From Vreelandella halophila (lineage in GTDB: Bacteria; Pseudomonadota; Gammaproteobacteria; Pseudomonadales; Oleiphilaceae), in assembly GCF_019903425.1 (NCBI RefSeq), contig NZ_JACHUZ010000011.1:418838-482837 (forward strand): a stretch of 64,000 nucleotides of DNA, written 5' to 3'. Position 1 is the stretch's first letter. Each line of letters opens with the position of its first letter. Shown piece after piece: positions 6,983 through 15,538 of the stretch. The notes under the pieces were generated by a model. That model saw only the letters and a list, made by a program, of their open reading frames with translations. It was not told the origin of the DNA and made no database searches. The position numbers and the translations under genes are program-made.

Positions 6983-8976
6983 AAGTACAGGCTCAGTCCC
7001 TGGCCCACCAGGCTCTGGGTGCCCGTGCCGAACGCCTGGGCCTGGAGCTGTTTCACCACCGGGGCCGTGGCCAGGTTGGCACCGTCCGTATCCCGGGCGC
7101 GCAGCAGCTTCCAGTCCACCTCGCTGCTGAGGTTCTCCATCAGCGCGTGCAGCTGGTTGCCGTCTTCCGGGAAGAACCAGCGCTTGCGGCAGCCTGCCGT
7201 GGCGTAGAAGTCCGGCTCACTGAGCAGTTCCTGATAGGCCTCATGCTGCGGGTTGTTCAGAATCATCCGGCGCAGCCGCCGCAGGGTTTCCGTGGTCGGC
7301 TGCAGCTTGTGGCGTTCCATCATGCGGCGCAGGGCCACGTCCACACGGCTGGCACCATGTTCGCCGGTATGGATGTGCAGCAGCCCACCGCTGCCCAGGG
7401 CCTGCTGGGCGAGGGTCTTGATGGGCGTGCCTCCGTGGGTCTCCGAGGGCAGCTGGCGAATCTCCACCATCTGCACCCTGTTGCCGTCCTGGATGAAGCG
7501 CGTGGCCAGTGAGTAAGGCCAGAACACAATGTTCTGCAGGCCTTTCTCCTGTGCCAGACGGTTGCCGTGGGCGAGCCCCGCCAGATTCTCGTCCACCGCG
7601 ACCACCTCCACGTCCGTGAAGTAGTTTGCCAGCTCCATGGCGTGCTGGCCGGAGCCGGCGCCGATCACCAGAATGCGCACGGTCTCGGGCCAGGCACTGG
7701 TGTCGATGCCCAGGCTCTGTTCCAGTTCCTGCTTGAGCGGCTGCTCATGGTGGATGCGCAGGTTATGCCAGCAGGGCCAGGCGTGGGGCAGGTCCGCGCG
7801 GGCCAGGGCCAACTCGTCCTGCTTCTCCTGGAACTGCTGCTTGTAGGCTTCTTCATCGGCCTTGTGGTAATAGGTCTCCGCCATCAGTGGCTGCATGCCT
7901 TCCGGCCAGTCCTCAAGCGCAAGACGGCCGATGTGCTGGGCGTAGCTCTGGTGGAAGAGGGCGCCGTAGAGGCTGCGCATGATGAGCCCGGCGGCGACTT
8001 CCTCCGGCTGGAACCCGTCACGCAGTTCCACCTTGAGGTTGGCGTCCAGCTCCCGGATGAAGGCGTCTTCCTCCTCCGAAACCACCTGGGCAAAGCCGGT
8101 GCGCGTGGCATAACGGCTCAGGGCCATGGCCAGGCGCTGGCGGGACTCATAGAGTTCGCCGGTGTCGCGGACCTCCAGCAGGAGGGTACGGCGGGCGTGG
8201 GTGATCAGCTTTTCCAGCTCGGCGTCCGCCAGCAGTGTGGTTTCCAGGGCCAGAAGCAGGAGTTCGTCCGCGCAGACCGCATCCAGCAACCAGTCGCCCG
8301 GCGCCATTTCCTGCGCGTACTGCTGGCGCAGCAGGCGGGTGACGAAGCGGCTCAGCTCCTGGTGGGGCAGGCCAGGGTGGGAAAGGAGGCGGATGGCATC
8401 CTGTGCAAGGGCGCTGTCGGCCTGGTGAACCTCCAGGTGACGTGCGCATTCGAGCATGCCGGCGTAGACGGAATCCCAGGCCGAGCCGTAGTCGAGCAGA
8501 GTGCGGTAGTGCAGGTATGCCTGATCAAAGCGCTGCTGCTGGCGCAGGGCATGGGCCTTGCCGGCGAAGGAGGGGGCGGACTGGTGGTCTTTCGTCAGCG
8601 CCTCGTCAAAGAGTGCCTCAGCCTGTTCCGGCTCTTCCCGCATCAGGGCCAGATAGCCCAGGTTCGCCAGCACCTGGCCGGAATCCGGGGCGGCAACACG
8701 GGCCCGTTCCAGCACTTCACCGGCTTCCGCAAGCTGGCCCTCATCCATGGCAACACGGCCCAACAGGTTCAGTGCCTCCGGGTGTTCCGGTTGGGCGCCC
8801 AGCACCACGTCCAGTGCCTCACGCACCTGGTGGCGGGCGTGCCCGCGCATGGCCGGTTTCGTATCCGGGCTGTTGGCGTAACGGTAAAGCTCGTTCGCCT
8901 GCAGCAGGCGGCGGGCCATGGCCGCTTCCTGTTCGCGGGTTACCTGTTCCAGCTGGGTCTGCGCCTGCATGATCAT
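6967..8976 (-). CDS. TPR and SAM-methyltransferase-like protein, co-transcribed with flagellin
   Basis: 669 residues, or 667 if the second ATG (8970-8968) is used; the latter has better spacing from AAAAGGGG. Residues about 40-200 are tetratricopeptide-like helices (HPEALNLLGRVAMDEGQ, VLANLGYLALMREEPEQA). A class I SAM-binding motif lies near 440-470 (ILVIGAGSGQHAMELANYF, VVAVDENLAGL). The gene starts 30 bp after the flagellin stop with no terminator between, so it is probably read from the flagellin promoter. By position I infer a role in flagellin or flagellar modification. Substrate unknown. The TPR and SAM motifs are seen directly; the flagellar role is inference. Confidence 0.78.
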   Translation of the reverse strand: MIMQAQTQLEQVTREQEAAMARRLLQANELYRYANSPDTKPAMRGHARHQVREALDVVLGAQPEHPEALNLLGRVAMDEGQLAEAGEVLERARVAAPDSGQVLANLGYLALMREEPEQAEALFDEALTKDHQSAPSFAGKAHALRQQQRFDQAYLHYRTLLDYGSAWDSVYAGMLECARHLEVHQADSALAQDAIRLLSHPGLPHQELSRFVTRLLRQQYAQEMAPGDWLLDAVCADELLLLALETTLLADAELEKLITHARRTLLLEVRDTGELYESRQRLAMALSRYATRTGFAQVVSEEEDAFIRELDANLKVELRDGFQPEEVAAGLIMRSLYGALFHQSYAQHIGRLALEDWPEGMQPLMAETYYHKADEEAYKQQFQEKQDELALARADLPHAWPCWHNLRIHHEQPLKQELEQSLGIDTSAWPETVRILVIGAGSGQHAMELANYFTDVEVVAVDENLAGLAHGNRLAQEKGLQNIVFWPYSLATRFIQDGNRVQMVEIRQLPSETHGGTPIKTLAQQALGSGGLLHIHTGEHGASRVDVALRRMMERHKLQPTTETLRRLRRMILNNPQHEAYQELLSEPDFYATAGCRKRWFFPEDGNQLHALMENLSSEVDWKLLRARDTDGANLATAPVVKQLQAQAFGTGTQSLVGQGLSLYFQRRR

Positions 8977-9006
8977 CCCCTTTTTATTCGTTCAGTCGTC
9001 TTGCGG

Positions 9007-11208
9007 TTAGCCCTGGAGCAGCTGCAGAACCTGCTGCGGCCGCTGGTTGGCCTGGCTCAGGATCGAGATACCTGCCTGCTGGAGCGTCTGCGTGCGGGCC
9101 AGCTCGGCGCTTTCTTCGGCGAAGTCCGCATCGCGGATCCGGGAGTTGGCCGCCTGAAGATTTTCAGAAGCAACCTGTTGGTTTTCTATCGTGGATTCGA
9201 AACGATTCTGGATTGAGCCAAGATTAGCGCGTTGACTGTTAACTTGGTCCAGTGCGTTGTCTATCGAAGTTATGGCATCGTTAGCCCCTTCGACCGTGGA
9301 AATATCCACGTCACGAAGCAGTTGGCCGGATTCGTTGGATCCATAGGTGCCGACTTCAAAGCCGGCAGTTTCAATATCGCCATCAACTGACCCAATTTCG
9401 ATTTTACCTGCGGATTCCAGACTGATTGAGCCCCGTTTTACGAAGGGGGCCTCGCCAGCATCTGAATCCGCATCAGAATTAGTGGGAAGACCAAAATCAG
9501 CCAGTGAATCTCCCGTTGAGGATGTGAAGTCACTGATTTGGATATTAATTCCATCCTCTGCTTTGAGTCGGAATGAATCCTCGAAAACTTCGGCCTCGAC
9601 CTTGGTCTGTCCCGCCTTTTTGTTGATTTCCGTTGCTATAGCTTGCTGTCGTTCAGCCACAGTGTCGCCAGCGTTAAATGTGACGCTGACTGGTCGTTCG
9701 TTGATCTCAAAGGTGGCGCTTAACGTGGAGTCTCCGCCAGTCGGTGCAGTTGCAGGTATTGCGGAGCCGACAAAGGTCGTCTCGTTGGCTTTGGCTGTTA
9801 CGCCAGTTGCATCTGATGATTCATTGATCGCCGCAGCCTTAGCGACTGCGCTGCTGGCTCGACCACTTAATTCCGGCGAACTGGTGTCTGAGGAAGCACT
9901 GCTTGCGGCGATCGGCACGTCGTTGATAACAATGTCGCCGCTGCCCATGGCATCAGCGCTGACTTCTTGGCCGACGGCGCCACTGTTGCTCCCGCTGAAA
10001 GTGCCAACCTGTAAGCCGGCATTTTGAATCCCCCCAGACGTGGTCTCGAGGTTGATATCGCTGCCATCCTCAGAAATGAGCGTATATGTGCCAGTGAAGG
10101 TTCTCTGGGTCTCACCTGCACCGGCATCAGTGTCAGGCAAGCCGAAAGCGGCTGCCAATTCTGAATCATTGGCAACATTTCCGATCTCAGTCGACTGGTC
10201 TACAGGTCCAGATCCATAATCAACCTGTGGAACATTGAGAGTAATGTTGCGTCCATCATCCGCTTGGAGAGTTATACCTTTATCGGGATTCCCTTCGAAA
10301 ACGGCCTCAACCCCGCTAGCTCCAGAGACTTCATTGATGCTTTCTTTTACGGCTCTTAGGAATCCTTCTTTGGAATTGAATCCATCACTTGGTGGAAGGG
10401 TCAATCGCTCGTCATTAATTTCAATGACGAGCTCCTCATCCTGGGGAAGGTCATCGAAATCTGCTGCGGGAGTTGAGCCGCTCACAGATGTTTCATTAAC
10501 CACCGCCTTTACACCAGAGCTATCGGAGACTTGGTTTATGGCGGTAGCTTTTGCTATGGCACTCGCATCGTTCTGAGTAAATGATGTTTGATCAGCATCA
10601 GATTTTGAGGAGGGGACCGCAAAGCCGTTGATTACAAGATCGCCACTCTCGATTCTTTCATTAGAGGGAGAAGCCGTAATACCGTCTGTTGCACTACTTC
10701 CCAACTGACCAGGTGTGGCACCAGCAATGTTAACCCCTACGGTTTCACCCCTATTCGCGCCTATCTGGAACGTAGCCCCGTCGAAAGAGCCATCCAACAA
10801 TTTGGTGCCATTGAAGTTAGTCTGTTCGGAGACTCGCCCGATCTCAGCTTTGAGCTCCTGAACTTCCTGGTTAAGGGATTCACGATCCTGCGGGCTATTG
10901 GTGGCATTAGCCGACTGTAGTGCGAGCTCCCTGATCCGCTGCAGGTTGTCCGTCATTGAGCCGAGTGCACCCTCGGCAGTCTGCGCGAGCGAGACCCCGT
11001 CATTGGCGTTTCGGATGCCGACTTCGAGTCCTTGGGTTTGGGATTCGAATCGGGTCGAAATGGCCAAACCGGCTGCGTCATCTGCCGCGCTGTTAATGCG
11101 GAGACCGGAGGAAAGACGCTCCAGAGCGGTATCCCCCTGGTCCTGGCTCCGCTCCAGGTTACGCTGAGCGTTGATAGACGCGATGTTGGTATTGATGATC
11201 TGAGGCAT
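9007..11208 (-). CDS. fliC: Flagellin, long form with duplicated variable domain
   Basis: 733 residues. The conserved D0/D1 N-terminus (MPQIINTNIASINAQRNL, SSGLRINSAADDAAGLAIS) spans about 1-165 and the C-terminal D1/D0 (QNRFESTIENQQVASENL to QQVLQLLQG) about 638-733. The central region, about 188-628, carries two copies of a ~210-residue module (188-410 and 423-628) sharing SGDLVIN/SGDIVIN, AKATAIN/AKAAAIN, AAFGLP/ADFGLP and AGLQVGT/AGFEVGT. Exported and polymerised into the filament. A sigma-54-like promoter lies at 11297-11312. Much longer than the second flagellin (492 aa). Confidence 0.97.
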   Translation of the reverse strand: MPQIINTNIASINAQRNLERSQDQGDTALERLSSGLRINSAADDAAGLAISTRFESQTQGLEVGIRNANDGVSLAQTAEGALGSMTDNLQRIRELALQSANATNSPQDRESLNQEVQELKAEIGRVSEQTNFNGTKLLDGSFDGATFQIGANRGETVGVNIAGATPGQLGSSATDGITASPSNERIESGDLVINGFAVPSSKSDADQTSFTQNDASAIAKATAINQVSDSSGVKAVVNETSVSGSTPAADFDDLPQDEELVIEINDERLTLPPSDGFNSKEGFLRAVKESINEVSGASGVEAVFEGNPDKGITLQADDGRNITLNVPQVDYGSGPVDQSTEIGNVANDSELAAAFGLPDTDAGAGETQRTFTGTYTLISEDGSDINLETTSGGIQNAGLQVGTFSGSNSGAVGQEVSADAMGSGDIVINDVPIAASSASSDTSSPELSGRASSAVAKAAAINESSDATGVTAKANETTFVGSAIPATAPTGGDSTLSATFEINERPVSVTFNAGDTVAERQQAIATEINKKAGQTKVEAEVFEDSFRLKAEDGINIQISDFTSSTGDSLADFGLPTNSDADSDAGEAPFVKRGSISLESAGKIEIGSVDGDIETAGFEVGTYGSNESGQLLRDVDISTVEGANDAITSIDNALDQVNSQRANLGSIQNRFESTIENQQVASENLQAANSRIRDADFAEESAELARTQTLQQAGISILSQANQRPQQVLQLLQG

Positions 11209-11296
11209 GGCTTTTTCCTCCGCCTTCTCGCTGCCGGCCGGGCATTGCCGGTGCCGGCACTGGTTCGATCAAAGATTGTTCTGCTGAGGTCGGTTA

Positions 11297-11312
11297 AGCG
11301 AAGGGTGTGCCA
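11297..11312 (-). promoter_or_regulatory. Sigma-54 (RpoN) type promoter of the long flagellin
   Basis: The minus strand reads TGGCACACCCTTCGCT, matching consensus TGGCAC-N5-TTGCW with one mismatch. It has the obligatory GG (-24) and GC (-12) exactly 10 nt apart. The implied transcript start is near 11286, giving a leader of about 78 nt before the flagellin ATG at 11208. RpoN-driven flagellins are known, for example in Vibrio. Confidence 0.7.
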
Positions 11313-11488
11313 ATTTTGGCTTTTCGGTTTCATATTTCTGTTTATAAAATAAAAAATGGATTTCCACTGAGGCGTATAGGGATGGTTTTTCGGCAGAAGT
11401 GCCGACTTTCTGGCAGGCTTTTGCCGCTTTTCCGGGGTCGCTGTGTGGAGCATTTATGCGCTAGACTCCACGCCATTATCCGGGAATA

Positions 11489-12637
11489 ATGAACAAGGAT
11501 TCAGTTGTGATGAGCCAGCCCGTCCAGGTTGCGCCAGATCTGCTTGAGGTAGGGCGGCCGCTGCTGTGGCCGCTTTACAACGCCTCTCATTGGCAGCTTG
11601 CGCCCCAGGGGCATGTAATCCAGACCCAAGGCGAATGCGAGCGGCTCCGGGCACAGGGGTATTACCATCCGCCCGAGCGGCTGGAGGAGGTGCTGGTCTC
11701 CGAGGCTGCGGCTGTGGACTCCCTCAACCCTATCAATCCCTTCACTGAGTATGGATTCCTGCTGGTGGCCCTGGAGCGGGCGCTGGATGCGCTAGCGCGT
11801 GGCCAGAAGGATGCTCGGCAGCGGCTGATGGATCTGGTTCAGCGGGTACGCCTGGCCGGCATGAGCAACCCGGAGGCCTGCTTGGCGTTGATCCATGTGT
11901 ACGCCGCCAGGCCCAGTGTCCATGAGCAGACGCTGTTCTACGCATTCCTGTGCTGGTTTGTGGGGAATGAGCTCGGTTATGAGGAGGAGGCTCTGCAGCA
12001 GCTGGTGGCTGCGGCGCTGAGCGCCAATATCGCGTTGATGCCATTCCAGGATCGCTTGAACGCCTCGCGCAACACACTCTCAGATCAGCAGCGGGCCATT
12101 ATCCGGCGGCATCCGGAGCGTAGCGCGGAGGTTCTGACGGCGGCTGGGGTGGCCGATGAGCCGATCATAACGGCCATTCGCCAGCATCACGAAGAGTGGG
12201 ATGGTTCCGGTTACCCTAACGGGTTGCGGGCAAAGGCCATCAGCCAGCCGGCGCGGATTCTGGCCATGGCGGAACGCTATGTGGCGCTCATTACCCGCAG
12301 GGCCTATCGTGAACGCTATCGCACGGATGAGGCCCTGAGTTACCTCTTGGATGTCGCTCGGGACGACCCGAATAAGGCCCATTACCGGGCGCTTTATAAT
12401 ACGCTGACCATTCATCCGCCCGGCGCACTCGTCCAGCTCAAGAACGGTGAGATGGCAGTGGTGGCCAAACGCGCCCTGGGCGAACGTCCGCTGGAGATGC
12501 TTTGTGTGGCCAATCCACAGGGGCACTTCTACCTGGATCCCATCCTGCGGCGCGATGACGGCACGCATTCCCTGGTAGAACAGACCGTGGTGACGGAGCC
12601 ACGGCCGTCGTTAGATTTGGCTCGGCTGCTTGGCTGA
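11489..12637 (+). CDS. Degenerate HD-GYP domain protein
   Basis: 382 residues; the alternative ATG at 11510 (MSQPVQVAPDL) has the better ribosome site (AAGGA). The second half aligns with HD-GYP cyclic-di-GMP phosphodiesterases: an upstream His (SVHEQTLFYAFL), RRHPERSAEVLTAAG, and an intact HHEEWDGSGYPNGL followed by ARILAMAERYVAL. However, the metal-binding HD pair is missing: where LLHDIGK is expected the sequence reads LSANIALM. The protein is therefore probably not a classical phosphodiesterase and may bind ligand or partners only. It is divergent from the long flagellin, suggesting a motility role (inference). Confidence 0.8.
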   Translation: MNKDSVVMSQPVQVAPDLLEVGRPLLWPLYNASHWQLAPQGHVIQTQGECERLRAQGYYHPPERLEEVLVSEAAAVDSLNPINPFTEYGFLLVALERALDALARGQKDARQRLMDLVQRVRLAGMSNPEACLALIHVYAARPSVHEQTLFYAFLCWFVGNELGYEEEALQQLVAAALSANIALMPFQDRLNASRNTLSDQQRAIIRRHPERSAEVLTAAGVADEPIITAIRQHHEEWDGSGYPNGLRAKAISQPARILAMAERYVALITRRAYRERYRTDEALSYLLDVARDDPNKAHYRALYNTLTIHPPGALVQLKNGEMAVVAKRALGERPLEMLCVANPQGHFYLDPILRRDDGTHSLVEQTVVTEPRPSLDLARLLG

Positions 12638-12643
12638 GCTTGG

Positions 12644-13552
12644 CTATTCGGTCGCGCTCAGCGACTCGCCGCTTTCCACGTCGAACAGCTCGGCGAAACG
12701 TTCACCACTGAAGACCCCTGCGCCGGGAACGGCCAGAACGGTGACCGGCAACAGGGCATCGCCGCAGGTCAGCCAGAGCCCGTTATCCACCACCAGTTCT
12801 CCTGGTGAGCTGTCTGAGGGCAGTGGGCCGGGTATGAAACCTACTTCATGAATAGCAATGGTCCGCCCACGGAAGCGCGCCTGGGCCGGATGGTAGGGCG
12901 TGCAGGCGTGCACGTGGTTGCGGATGGATTCCGCAGGCTCATTGAAATCAATCCAGAGATCCACTTCCCGGAGCGAGGGGTAGGTGGTGCCCTCACTCTG
13001 CTGCTCGCCTTCTGGAATTGGGCCGGTGGTCAGAACATTGTGAAGCTGTTTCATGATCTTTGGAGCCAGATCAACGAGCCGCCGGGTGAGGGTGCCCTGG
13101 GTTTCCGTATCACGGAGGCGGAATGGAAAGCGCAGCACCACAGGGCCATGATCCATTGTAGAGGTGAGGTAGTGGATGCATACCTCCGACTGTGTCAGCC
13201 CCAGCCGCAAAGGCCAGTACCAGACCGCTGCCGTTCGTATGTCTGGCAGTGGGGCAGGGTGAACGTTGAGTGCGGCAACGCGGGCCTTGCGGGTAACGGA
13301 TTCAGGCAGGCGGTGGTTGAAGATAATGGAGAGGATCAGCTCTGGCTCAACGTTATCCAGCACGCCCAACAACGCTGGGTCCGCCATGTCCTCAAACCAG
13401 TGAACGGGTAGATCAAGTCCGGTGAGCCCATAACGGGCCAGTAACGGCTCATCCTCTATTGGGCAGAAAAGTTCTACACTGTGCCCCAACTGCTGCAGGG
13501 CCAGCATGCAGTGGCGAGTGAAATGGGAGTAGCCGAAGAGGGCAATGCGCAT
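12644..13552 (-). CDS. Formyltransferase-fold protein (sugar or tRNA formyltransferase family)
   Basis: 302 residues starting MRIALFGYSHFTRHCM. The catalytic Asn/His/Asp set of N10-formyl-THF-dependent formyltransferases is present: NVHPAPLPDIR (N and H) and STMDHGPVV (D). A C-terminal OB-like region (about 210-300) resembles Met-tRNA formyltransferase. Overall it looks like the sugar N-formyltransferase branch (ArnA-N/VioF-like) rather than canonical Fmt, which would normally sit beside def. A dTDP-amino-sugar operon lies 3 kb away at 16453, so formylation of that amino sugar is plausible but inferred. Confidence 0.78.
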   Translation of the reverse strand: MRIALFGYSHFTRHCMLALQQLGHSVELFCPIEDEPLLARYGLTGLDLPVHWFEDMADPALLGVLDNVEPELILSIIFNHRLPESVTRKARVAALNVHPAPLPDIRTAAVWYWPLRLGLTQSEVCIHYLTSTMDHGPVVLRFPFRLRDTETQGTLTRRLVDLAPKIMKQLHNVLTTGPIPEGEQQSEGTTYPSLREVDLWIDFNEPAESIRNHVHACTPYHPAQARFRGRTIAIHEVGFIPGPLPSDSSPGELVVDNGLWLTCGDALLPVTVLAVPGAGVFSGERFAELFDVESGESLSATE

Positions 13553-13857
13553 TGTCAGAGCGACTTGCCAGCAGGCCTATTCAAAAGTGGTGGCCATTCC
13601 GTTTCTGAGGCCATTCTGCTCTCCTTTGGCTAGCGCTGTTCATATCTTATGCGTTTATTATCTGTCAGCTCGGCATAGCTTGTCGATAAAGTAAGTGCTG
13701 CTCACCATTCCCCTTACCCGGCTGATACCGTTTTGAGGGGCGCTTCAATTGCTTTGCGCTGATAAAGGTTCTGCTAAGCTTGAATTGAAAACGTTGACGA
13801 GCACATTCCGATACGTGTGGCAACAAAAATTACGTAAAGCATAACCCAGGGGTCAGA
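13553..13857. other. Intergenic region without recognisable genes
   Basis: 305 bp between the formyltransferase start and the IS-split gene. AT-richer than the surroundings, with no ORF of note. I found no convincing sigma-54 or sigma-28 site. A candidate ribosome site (AGGGG) sits just before the ATG at 13858. Confidence 0.5.
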
Positions 13858-13994
13858 ATGGGGATTTGGGAGGCAGCCATTGCTGTGGCAAGTGCTCTGC
13901 TGGGGTGGGGCCTGAAGTACTACTGGGATCAAAAACATTATAGACGAGCCCCGGTGTCTGTCAACGTAGATGTCGCGTTTAAGTCATCAGCTCT

Positions 13995-15041
13995 TTAACA
14001 ATTGACCGCCGTTTCCGGATTCAGAGTCACTGATTCCGGCAAGCTGAGTTTTCGAATATCACCGGACCAGCGGCGCGGGTTTTCAGCTTTCGCAGCCTCG
14101 ATAACCCGTTGACGCTGGAACAGGATCTGGTCAGCTTCGCCGTTATGGCGCTGCTGTGGTGTCACGTAATTCAGGGCGCTGTGGCGATGCTCGGTGTTGT
14201 ACCAACGCACGAACGCCAACACCCAGTCCCGGGCCTGTTCGATTGTTGTGAAGCCGTTTGTCGGAAACCCCGGGCGGAACTTCAGCGTTTTGAACAGCGA
14301 CTCCGAGTAGGCATTGTCATTGCTCACTCTGGGGCGGCTTTTCGAGGGCGTAATGCCCAAGTCGTACAGTTTCTCCAGGAAGGTCGACGCCTTCATGGGG
14401 CTGCCATTGTCCGAGTGCAGCACCAGTGGTTTGTCCTTCGTTGCCAGATGCTCACGCCAGTACGCCTTTTCGATGAACTCACTGGCCAGCTCTCCGGTTT
14501 CGCTGTCGTAGACCTCATGGCCAACGATCTTGCGGCTGTACACATCCAGCATCAGGTACAGGTAGAACCAGGTGCCTCTGGCCGGGCCCGGTAACCATGA
14601 GATATCCCACGACCACAGTTGGTTTGGTTGTGTCGCCTTGTGTGTGGTCGCTTGGCGCCTGCTCTCAGGTGCTTTCTGTCGGCCTCTGGGGTGCACCTGA
14701 TCGTACTCACGCAGAACCCGATAGAACGTTGACTCCGAGGCCAGGTAGCGTCCCTGATCCAGCTGATCGGCCACGATAAACGCCGGCGGGCAGCTTCGAT
14801 ATTCTTTCTGATTGCACAGCGATACCACGGCCTGGCGCTCCTGGTTCGTCAGTTTATTGCTCGGCGCCGCTCTGGGCACCAATGGCCTCTGGTCCGCTTT
14901 GACACCCTTGTCAGTCGTCCAGCGCTGATAAGTGCGTACAGTCAGGTTCAGCAAGGCACAAGCCTTCTCCAGCCGGGCTCCGCTACTCTGCGCTTGTTCA
15001 ATCAGAGTAATGGCCTGCTGGCGATCCGGGAGGCTGGTCAT
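13995..15041 (-). CDS. IS3-family transposase OrfB (DDE integrase domain), copy 1
   Basis: 348 residues. It has an rve-type integrase core with the DDE triad visible in WSWDISWLP (D), LHSDNGSPM (D) and SNDNAYSESLFKTLK (E), then WYNTEHRHSALNYVTP typical of IS3 OrfB. An HTH-like region lies near the N-terminus (KACALLNLTVRTYQRWTTD). The start overlaps the orfA stop (ATGA at 15041-15038). The frame is -1 relative to orfA and remains open back to the A7 run at 15077-15083, so an OrfAB fusion by frameshifting is possible. Confidence 0.95.
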   Translation of the reverse strand: MTSLPDRQQAITLIEQAQSSGARLEKACALLNLTVRTYQRWTTDKGVKADQRPLVPRAAPSNKLTNQERQAVVSLCNQKEYRSCPPAFIVADQLDQGRYLASESTFYRVLREYDQVHPRGRQKAPESRRQATTHKATQPNQLWSWDISWLPGPARGTWFYLYLMLDVYSRKIVGHEVYDSETGELASEFIEKAYWREHLATKDKPLVLHSDNGSPMKASTFLEKLYDLGITPSKSRPRVSNDNAYSESLFKTLKFRPGFPTNGFTTIEQARDWVLAFVRWYNTEHRHSALNYVTPQQRHNGEADQILFQRQRVIEAAKAENPRRWSGDIRKLSLPESVTLNPETAVNC

Positions 15042-15538
15042 TCGTCCTCGTCTTTGGGGCCCCAGATCGCCTCGGCTTTTTTTGACAGCGTCAGCAGAGC
15101 CGCCGTTTCCGCAAGCGCCTTGTCCTTGCGTCGCAATTCCGACTCAAGTTTTTTGGTTCGTTTCTTCTCGGCTTTGGTCGCTTGCCGGTTCCTTTTGGCC
15201 TGCTCATCAGACTGGGCATTAGCCCCCGCACAGGCGGCTTTCCAGGCCTCGATCTGCTCCGGGTACAGACCGTGTTTGCGGCAATATTCACCGAGCTCCG
15301 CCTCCGTCATTGGGGCGGTCTCCAGCACAATGCGGAACTTCTCTTCGCTACTCCACTTCTCGGGGGTGGCTGAGTTCGATGGCAAAACGGCACCTTGCTC
15401 TCTGGCGGCTTTACGCCAATTGTACAAGGTTACCGTACTGATGCCTTCCTGGCTGGCCAACTCGGCCACAGTCAAGCTGCGCGGTGGCGCCATCTTCTGG
15501 AGGATGGCTTCCTTACGTTCCGGTGAATAATGGGGCAT
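15038..15538 (-). CDS. IS3-family OrfA (HTH protein), copy 1
   Basis: 166 residues starting MPHYSPERKEAILQKMAPP. The N-terminal helix-turn-helix (LTVAELASQEGISTVTLYNWR) binds element ends in this family. A charged coiled-coil (about 115-150, NAQSDEQAKRNRQATKAEKK) probably mediates multimerisation. It is longer than many OrfA proteins (about 100 aa). Its 3' end contains the A7G run used for -1 frameshifting. Confidence 0.93.
   Translation of the reverse strand: MPHYSPERKEAILQKMAPPRSLTVAELASQEGISTVTLYNWRKAAREQGAVLPSNSATPEKWSSEEKFRIVLETAPMTEAELGEYCRKHGLYPEQIEAWKAACAGANAQSDEQAKRNRQATKAEKKRTKKLESELRRKDKALAETAALLTLSKKAEAIWGPKDEDE
15077..15083 (-). promoter_or_regulatory. A7G slippery site for -1 frameshift, copy 1
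   Basis: The minus strand reads TCAAAAAAAGCC near the end of orfA. orfB lies in the -1 frame, and I find no stop in that frame between this run and the orfB ATG (14 sense codons). This is the classical arrangement for producing IS3 OrfAB transposase. Confidence 0.75.

Noticed and set aside
7567..9216. 549-codon plus-strand ORF opposite the TPR-methyltransferase
   Set aside because: Shadow of the minus-strand gene; no domain recognisable.
9347..10027. 226-codon ORF opposite the long flagellin
   Set aside because: Ser/Ala/Leu-rich antisense of flagellin repeats with no motif or ribosome site.
11385..11420. Possible FliA promoter for the long flagellin (GAAA...GCCGAAAA)
   Set aside because: Spacing between the halves is 12 rather than 15 bp from the -35 AAA; the RpoN-type site downstream is better.
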